Source: Rhodopila globiformis (GTDB lineage: Bacteria; Pseudomonadota; Alphaproteobacteria; Acetobacterales; Acetobacteraceae). From it: 35,042 nt of DNA. The notes beneath the pieces are model-generated. The model ran no database searches. It had not been told where the DNA came from and worked only from the letters and a program-made list of their open reading frames with translations. Made by a program: the position numbers and the translations under genes. Positions 29,919-35,042 of the stretch are shown piece after piece. The stretch's first letter is position 1. Every line of letters starts with the position of its first letter. The DNA lies in contig NZ_NHRY01000065.1 of NCBI RefSeq assembly GCF_002937115.1, positions 1 through 35,042 of the forward strand. Direction: 5' to 3'.

Positions 29919-30620
29919 TCAGCCAATCCGCAGCAGCCGCGCGCCCTCGGCCTTCAGCCAGGGGATTGCCGCCTTGGCGTGCGGAGTCAGCTCATCGACC
30001 AGGGCCCAGAACTGCGGGCCGTGGTTCATGTGGCGCAGATGCGCGACCTCGTGCGCCACGACGTAATCCTGCACGAAGGGCGGCGCCATCACCAGCCGCC
30101 AGCTCAGCGCCAGCGAGCGGTCGGGGGCGCAGCTGCCCCAGCGGCTCTTGGTGTCCTTCAGCGTCAGCCGGCTCGGCAGGATGCCGATCGTGCCGGCCTT
30201 GGCCATCACCAGGGCGGTCAGGCGCCGCCGCGCCTCCTGCCGCAGGAAGTCGCGCACCCGGCGCGACAGGAACTCGGCCGCGCCGCTGACGTGCAGTTCC
30301 CGGTCCCGCAGGCAGGTGCCGGCCCGCGCCGCGGGGGCATGACGGATGCGGTGCGGCTCCCCGCCGATGGGGACGACCGCGCCATCGACGAACTGCACCA
30401 CGTCGGGCAGCGCCGCCAGGCGGTTGGCGACCCAGTCGGCGTGCCCCATCAGCAGCGCCATGCCGGCCTTGCGGGAGGCGCGCAGCGGCAGGGTGACGAT
30501 CACCACGCCACCGGTCGGGTCGATCCGCAGCGACACGCGGCGGGCGCGGGCACTGCGACGCCATTCCACGCGCGCCGGACCCGACGGAAGGGCAAGCGTT
30601 TCGGGTGGGAACTCGTCCAT
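29919..30620 (-). CDS. YgjP-like (DUF45) zinc metallopeptidase
   Basis: A 233-residue cytoplasmic protein of the YgjP/SprT-like peptidase group. The zinc site H190-E191-x2-H194 with third ligand H200 is in VAHEVAHLRHMNHGPQFW, and the preceding KDTKSRWGSC motif is diagnostic for the family. The N-terminal part (VEWRRSARARRVSLRIDPTGG) is also conserved. The natural substrate is unknown. ATG 30620 is used; an ATG at 30671 would add 17 residues and brings the start closer to the Zur-like palindrome. It is divergent from znuA, so the palindrome could regulate both. Confidence 0.85.
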   Translation of the reverse strand: MDEFPPETLALPSGPARVEWRRSARARRVSLRIDPTGGVVIVTLPLRASRKAGMALLMGHADWVANRLAALPDVVQFVDGAVVPIGGEPHRIRHAPAARAGTCLRDRELHVSGAAEFLSRRVRDFLRQEARRRLTALVMAKAGTIGILPSRLTLKDTKSRWGSCAPDRSLALSWRLVMAPPFVQDYVVAHEVAHLRHMNHGPQFWALVDELTPHAKAAIPWLKAEGARLLRIG

Positions 30621-30689
30621 AGGATGAATGCGCAGAGAATCCCCTGATTCGTCAACCGAACTTGCGTGCATCCGCCGGCGCGGGTACAC

Positions 30690-30702
30690 GTTATGATATA
30701 AC
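30690..30702. promoter_or_regulatory. Zur-box-like palindrome before znuA
   Basis: GTTAT-GAT-ATAAC is a perfect inverted repeat 17 bp before the znuA start, with the AT-rich form of alphaproteobacterial Zur sites (GTTATNNNATAAC). TATGAT within it could be the -10 element, so binding would block transcription when zinc is plentiful. It stands out in a GC-rich region. The regulator is not encoded in the window. Confidence 0.6.
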
Positions 30703-30718
30703 ATTGCCAGGAGACGTC

Positions 30719-31609
30719 ATGCGCCGCCGCACCGTCATCGCCTCGCTGGGTCTCGCGGCCCTGGCCCCGTTCGCCGCCCCGGCCGCCGAGCCCGTGCCGG
30801 TGGTGGCCAGTTTCTCCATCCTGGCCGACATGGTCCGCCAGATCGGCGGCGACGCGGTTTCGGTCACGCCGCTGGTCGGCCCGAACGAGGACGCGCATGT
30901 CTTCAGCCCGCGGCCGAAGGACCTGCGCACCCTGATGGCCGCCCGCCTGCTGGTGCAGAACGGCCTGGGCCTGGAGGGCTGGATGGTGCGCCTGACCGAG
31001 GCCGCCGGCTTCAAGGGCACTATCGTCACCGCCACCGAGAAGGTCACGCCGCGGACCATGGTCCAGGCCGGCGGTGCCGTCGCCACGGACCCGCATGCCT
31101 GGCAGGACCCGCGCAACGCGATCCTCTACGTGCAGGCGATCACCGGCGGCCTGGCCACGGTCGATCCGGCCAACGCGGCGTCCTACCGCGCCAATGCCGC
31201 CCGCTATGCCGCCCGGATCGCCGACATGGACAACTGGATCACGGCGACGCTGGCGCCGATCCCGCAGGCGCGGCGGCGGATCATCACGACGCACGAAGCG
31301 TTCGGCTACTACGGCGCCCGCTACGGCATCGAATTCCTGGCGGCCGAGGGCATCAGCACGGAGTCCGAACCCTCGGCCCGGGCGATCGCCGCGCTGGTGG
31401 CGCAGATCAGGCGGGAGCACGTGCATGCCGTGTTCATCGAGTCGATGACCAGCGACCGGATGGCCCGCATGCTGGCCGAGGAAACCGGAGCCACGCTGGG
31501 CGGCACGGTCTATTCCGACGCGCTGTCACCGCCGGACGGTCCGGCGCCGACCTACCTGGATATGCTGCGCTACAACACGACCCTGTTCGCCAAGGCGATG
31601 CGCGCCTGA
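30719..31609 (+). CDS. znuA: zinc-binding ABC transporter substrate-binding protein (ZnuA/TroA type)
   Basis: A 296-residue periplasmic protein of the cluster A-I metal-binding family. The signal sequence MRRRTVIASLGLAALAPFAAPAAE has an RR pair that might use Tat. The metal ligands are H60 (NEDAHVFSP), H126 (TDPHAWQDP), H192 (TTHEAFGYYGARYG) and D267 (YSDALSP). Three His plus Asp favours zinc over manganese, where the third ligand is usually Glu. The His-rich loop of many ZnuA proteins is missing. AGGAG stands before the ATG. No ATPase or permease gene is nearby, so it must work with an importer encoded elsewhere. Confidence 0.86.
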   Translation: MRRRTVIASLGLAALAPFAAPAAEPVPVVASFSILADMVRQIGGDAVSVTPLVGPNEDAHVFSPRPKDLRTLMAARLLVQNGLGLEGWMVRLTEAAGFKGTIVTATEKVTPRTMVQAGGAVATDPHAWQDPRNAILYVQAITGGLATVDPANAASYRANAARYAARIADMDNWITATLAPIPQARRRIITTHEAFGYYGARYGIEFLAAEGISTESEPSARAIAALVAQIRREHVHAVFIESMTSDRMARMLAEETGATLGGTVYSDALSPPDGPAPTYLDMLRYNTTLFAKAMRA

Positions 31610-31777
31610 AGGCCGCGCCGGCACCACGACGGCGGAAAATGGGCGAGAGGCCCGTTGCCTTACCGTCATAGTTGGCCATGACGATAGGAAGACGACCGGG
31701 CTTCGCCCTGCCATTGGCGCCCGTGGGACCGCATTTTCACAGGAGTGTCTCCTGTCGTCTTCAGGTTGCACGCACTG
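31610..31777. repeat. REP-like word between znuA and czcA
   Basis: The gap between the convergent genes holds ACCGTCATAGTTGGCCATGACGATAGGAAGACGACC (31662-31697 approximately, split here as CCGTCATAGTTGG and GGCCATGACGATAGG). The second half matches the repeat block between smoG and smoK. No classical terminator is visible. Confidence 0.45.
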
Positions 31778-34700
31778 CTATGGGCGGCCGATCCAGCCAC
31801 TCATCACCCTGCGCGACCGCCGCCACATCCGCCCGGTATCCGGCATCCGCATCTCCCCCACCACCGGATACATCGCTGGCAGCACCAGCAGAGTCAGCAG
31901 CGTCGCCGTGATCAGCCCGCCGATGACGACCGTGGCCAGAGGCCGCTGCACCGCCGCTCCCACGCTGGTGGAAACCGCCATCGGCACGAAGCCGATCGAG
32001 GCCACCAGCGCCGTCGTCAGCACCGGCCGCAGCCGCTTCTCCGCCGCCTCCCGTGCCGCATCGCGCCCCTGGTTCCCGGTGTCGCGTTCCTCGTTGATGT
32101 AGCTGACCAGCACGACGCCATCCAGGATCGCCACCCCGAACACCGAGATAAAGCCGATGGCCGCCGTCACGCTGAACGGCATGCCGCGCACGGTCAGCGC
32201 CACGATCCCGCCGGTCGCCGCCATCGGCACGTTCAGGAAGATCAGCGCCGCCTGGCGCAGGCTGTTGAAGTTCAGGTAGAGCAGCAGGAAGATCACCGCC
32301 ATCGCCATCGGCACCACCAGCATCAGCCGCGCCGAGGCGCTGCGCAGGTTCTGGAACTGCCCGGACCATTGCAGGCTGTAGCCCGAGGGCAAATGCAGTT
32401 CCTTCGGCACCTTGCGCTGCGCCTCGGTCACGAAGCTGTTGACGTCCCGGCCCTGCACGTTGATGTCGATGATCTGCTCCCGCTTCAACTGGTCCCGCAG
32501 CACCTGCGGCGGCCCAGCCGAGATGCCGATCTTCGCGACGTCCGACAGCGCCACCGGCGCGCCGTTCCATAGTCCCACCGGCAGCGCCGCGATCTCCGGG
32601 ACGTTCTGCCGCGCATCCGGCGCCAGCCGCACCTGGATCGGCGTCTGCTCGTCGTTCTGGCCGTACACCGTGCCCACGGTGGCATCGCCGATGGCGCGCA
32701 CCACCGACAGCGCGTCCGCCGCGCTGATCCCGTAGCGCGCCAGGCGTTGCCGGTCGATCGCGATCGTCACCGCGGGCAGCACACCGGGATATTCCGGCTG
32801 CACGTCCGCCGCCCCCTTGATCGACTGCAGGATTTGCGCCGCCTTGTTCCCCAGCGACCGCAGCTCGCCGATGTCCGGGCCGAAGATGCTCAGCACGACG
32901 GGAGTGCGGGCGCCTTGCAGCAGGTCGTCCATGCGCATCCGGATCGGCTGCGAGAACTCCCAGTTCACCCCGGGGATCGCGGCCTTCAGCTTCTTCTCCA
33001 TCGCCGCCCGGATGCCCTGCTGGGTCGGCGCCGTCGTCCACTGGTCCGGCGGCTTCAGGATCACGTAGCTGTCCGTGCTCTGCACCCCCATCGGGTCGGT
33101 CGGCACCGCCGCGCTGCCGGTCTGGGAGACGACCGTCTCCACGTCGGGGAAGCTGCGGATCACCTCCTCGATCTGTGTCACCGTGCGGAGCGACGCCGTC
33201 AGGTTGATGCTGGGCAGCTTGTTCGAGGTGACGACGATCGCCCCTTCCTGCAGCGTCGGGATGAACTCGCCGCCCAACTGGCCCGCCAGGAACACCGCCC
33301 CGGCAAACAGCGCGCCCGCGATGCCGAACGTGATCCATGGGTGATCCGTCGCCCGGCGCAGCACCGGCGTGTAGGCCTTCCGCGCCCACCGCACCGCCAG
33401 CGCATCCCGATCGGCCGGCGTGGCGCTCAGGAAGGTGGCGGCGAGCGCCGGGATCACCACCATCGTCATCGCCAGCGCCCCGGTCAGCGCCATCATGACC
33501 GTCAGCGCCATCGGGTGGAATTCCTTCCCCTCGACGTCCTGCAACGACAACACCGGCAGGTAGACGATCAGGATGATGACGACCGAGAAGATCACCGGCC
33601 GCGCCACCTCCGCCGCGGCCTTCGGCACGATCTTCGGCGGGTCCGCCTGATCCTTTTCCCTGGTCGCGGATTGTTGGCGCAGCACGTTCTCCACCATCAC
33701 CACGGCGCCATCCACCACCAGCCCGAAGTCGATCGCGCCGAGGCTCAGCAGGTTGCCGGGGATGCCGAACGCCCGCATGCCGGCGAAGGCGATCATCATC
33801 GACAGGGGGATCACGGCGGCCACGATCAGCCCGGCGCGGAAGCTGCCCAGCATGACCAGCAGGATGACGATCACCAGCAACGCCCCCTCGATCAGGTTGT
33901 GCGCCACTGTGTGGATCGACCGCTGGATCAGTTGCGAGCGGTCGTAGAACGTGTCGATCTTCACGCCAGGCGGCAGTTGCGACCGCAGGTCCGCCAGCTT
34001 GGCCTTCACCCGGGGCAGCACGTCGCTGGTATTCAGCCCGTACTGCATCTCGGCGACGCCGACGATCGTCTGCCCCTCGCCGTCATGCGTGACCGCGCCG
34101 ATCTGCACCTGCGGCGCCATCCGAACATCGGCGACATCGCCGACCGTGATCGGCACGCCATCCGGCGTCGTCCTGATTTCGATGGCGGCGATGTCGGCCT
34201 TGCTCTCCGCCAGGGCGAGCCCGCGCACGATCTCCTGCTCGTCGCCGCGTTCGATATAGGCGCCGCCGCGGGTCTCGTTGTTCGACTCGATCGCGTGGAA
34301 CAGCGCGGGCAGGGTGACCCCTTCCGCCTCCATCCGCTGCGGCGAGACCTCTACCTGGAACGTCTGCAGCTTGCCGCCGTAGATGTCGACGTTGACGATC
34401 CCCGGCACCAGCTGGATCTGCGGCACCAGCTTCCACTTCAGCAACTGGTAGAGCTGCATCTGCGTATAGCCCGGCCCGCGCAGCCGGAACTCCAGGATTT
34501 CCCCCAGCCCGGTGGCGAACGGCCCCTCCTGCGGGGTGCCCACGCCCGGCGGCATCAGCGCCTTCGCCTGCGGCAGCCTCTCGGCCACTTCGGCGCGCGC
34601 GATCTGCACGTCGGCCGAGTCCCGGAACGTCAGGTACACGGCGGAAATCCCGAACCGGGATTTCGACCTTATATTTTTCAGCAGTGGCAGGCCAACCATC

Positions 34701-34912
34701 TGCGTTTCGATCGGGAAGGTGACCAGGCGCTCGACCTCCAGCGGCCCCAGCCCGCGTGCCTCGGTCAGCACCAGCACCTGCTTCGGCGAGATATCCGGCA
34801 CCGCGTCGATCGCCAGTTGTTGCAGGTTGAACCAGCCGGCGACGATCATGGCGAGCGCCAGCACCAGCACCAGCCACCGCCGGCCGACCAGGGCGGCAAA
34901 GAAGCGCTGCAC
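31778..34912 (-). CDS. czcA: heavy-metal efflux RND pump (CzcA family)
   Basis: A 1044-residue inner-membrane proton/metal antiporter that expels divalent metal ions through a tripartite complex. The start segment LQQLAIDAVPDISPKQVLVLTEARGLGPLEVE is typical of HME-RND pumps. The TM4 signature DFGLVVDGAVVMVEN contains D395, D401 and E408, equal in spacing to D402/D408/E415 of Cupriavidus CzcA and characteristic of Zn/Co/Cd/Ni pumps rather than the Cu/Ag CusA type. The start codon is GTG at 34912; a TAG lies in frame two codons upstream. No membrane-fusion (CzcB) or outer-membrane (CzcC) gene is in the window; an IS630-type sequence begins immediately upstream. Confidence 0.93.
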   Translation of the reverse strand: MQRFFAALVGRRWLVLVLALAMIVAGWFNLQQLAIDAVPDISPKQVLVLTEARGLGPLEVERLVTFPIETQMVGLPLLKNIRSKSRFGISAVYLTFRDSADVQIARAEVAERLPQAKALMPPGVGTPQEGPFATGLGEILEFRLRGPGYTQMQLYQLLKWKLVPQIQLVPGIVNVDIYGGKLQTFQVEVSPQRMEAEGVTLPALFHAIESNNETRGGAYIERGDEQEIVRGLALAESKADIAAIEIRTTPDGVPITVGDVADVRMAPQVQIGAVTHDGEGQTIVGVAEMQYGLNTSDVLPRVKAKLADLRSQLPPGVKIDTFYDRSQLIQRSIHTVAHNLIEGALLVIVILLVMLGSFRAGLIVAAVIPLSMMIAFAGMRAFGIPGNLLSLGAIDFGLVVDGAVVMVENVLRQQSATREKDQADPPKIVPKAAAEVARPVIFSVVIILIVYLPVLSLQDVEGKEFHPMALTVMMALTGALAMTMVVIPALAATFLSATPADRDALAVRWARKAYTPVLRRATDHPWITFGIAGALFAGAVFLAGQLGGEFIPTLQEGAIVVTSNKLPSINLTASLRTVTQIEEVIRSFPDVETVVSQTGSAAVPTDPMGVQSTDSYVILKPPDQWTTAPTQQGIRAAMEKKLKAAIPGVNWEFSQPIRMRMDDLLQGARTPVVLSIFGPDIGELRSLGNKAAQILQSIKGAADVQPEYPGVLPAVTIAIDRQRLARYGISAADALSVVRAIGDATVGTVYGQNDEQTPIQVRLAPDARQNVPEIAALPVGLWNGAPVALSDVAKIGISAGPPQVLRDQLKREQIIDINVQGRDVNSFVTEAQRKVPKELHLPSGYSLQWSGQFQNLRSASARLMLVVPMAMAVIFLLLYLNFNSLRQAALIFLNVPMAATGGIVALTVRGMPFSVTAAIGFISVFGVAILDGVVLVSYINEERDTGNQGRDAAREAAEKRLRPVLTTALVASIGFVPMAVSTSVGAAVQRPLATVVIGGLITATLLTLLVLPAMYPVVGEMRMPDTGRMWRRSRRVMSGWIGRP

Positions 34913-34959
34913 CCGCTAGTACACCTCGCCGGAAGAACGAACCCCATTTCGACGGCCGC

Positions 34960-35042
34960 TCACGCAGCGAGCGGCTTGCCGGTCATGGTCCACTTGAACG
35001 GCTTGGCGAGGGTGCGGTTGAAGTAGGCGATGAAGGCCTCGA
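34960..35042 (-). mobile_element. IS630-family transposase, C-terminal end (partial)
   Basis: The frame entering from the right edge ends EAFIAYFNRTLAKPFKWTMT-GKPLAA and stop (TGA at 34962-34960). The NRTxAKPFKWTxTGKPL signature is that of IS630-family transposases. Only 27 residues are visible, so completeness is unknown. The 47 bp between its stop and the czcA start should contain the terminal inverted repeat; TA at 34917-34918 may be the target duplication that IS630 elements make. Confidence 0.82.

Overview
The window is about 35 kb of GC-rich DNA, dense with genes and carrying several families of small palindromic repeats. Gene content (smo/mtl-type polyol operon, CaiB-like CoA transferase, fused HyuAB, HpaB-like flavoprotein, YgjP-like peptidase) and the translated look of the repeats suggest a free-living alphaproteobacterium, most likely Acetobacteraceae. 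That placement is inference from family resemblance only. No rRNA, tRNA, CRISPR array, phage module or replication origin was seen.

Layout. (1) 1-8412 (+): the 3' end of an unknown gene, then a seven-gene polyol operon: mannitol 2-dehydrogenase (mtlK), a four-gene ABC importer (smoE, smoF, smoG, smoK), xylulokinase (xylB) and a sorbitol-dehydrogenase-type SDR (smoS). The importer brings in hexitols or pentitols, the two dehydrogenases make fructose or xylulose, and XylB phosphorylates xylulose. A palindromic repeat block sits between smoG and smoK. (2) 8634-9312 (+): an AbrB/MazE-type antitoxin and a PIN-domain toxin, with a promoter and a perfect inverted-repeat operator in front. (3) 9372-21186: catabolic and hypothetical genes in mixed orientation: amidohydrolase (-), DUF4337 membrane protein (+), MFS transporter (-), isocitrate lyase/PEP mutase-family lyase (+), PepSY-like small protein (-), a 1192-residue HyuA-HyuB/5-oxoprolinase-type fusion (+), an HpaB-like flavin monooxygenase (+) and a class III aminotransferase (-). 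(4) 21187-24283: a gene-poor, repeat-rich stretch with a 41-bp perfect inverted repeat, REP-like hairpins, a decayed HAF-repeat protein gene interrupted by a 246-bp MITE-like element, and a small conserved helical protein. (5) 24284-29379 (+): a 1177-residue hybrid histidine kinase and a CaiB/BaiF CoA transferase. (6) 29433-35042: an orphan ribbon-helix-helix antitoxin (-), a YgjP-like metallopeptidase (-) divergent from a zinc-binding lipocalin-unrelated ZnuA-type protein (+) with a Zur-box-like palindrome between them, an HME-RND metal efflux pump czcA (-), and the C-terminus of an IS630-family transposase ending just upstream of czcA.

The most notable sequence-level observations are the MITE-like element with TA-flanked 16-bp terminal repeats, whose removal on paper brings back the reading frame of the HAF gene; the IS630 end placed within a few bases of the czcA start; the long perfect palindromes in the gene-poor stretch; and the isolated znuA gene with its own Zur-like site but no ATPase or permease partner in the window.
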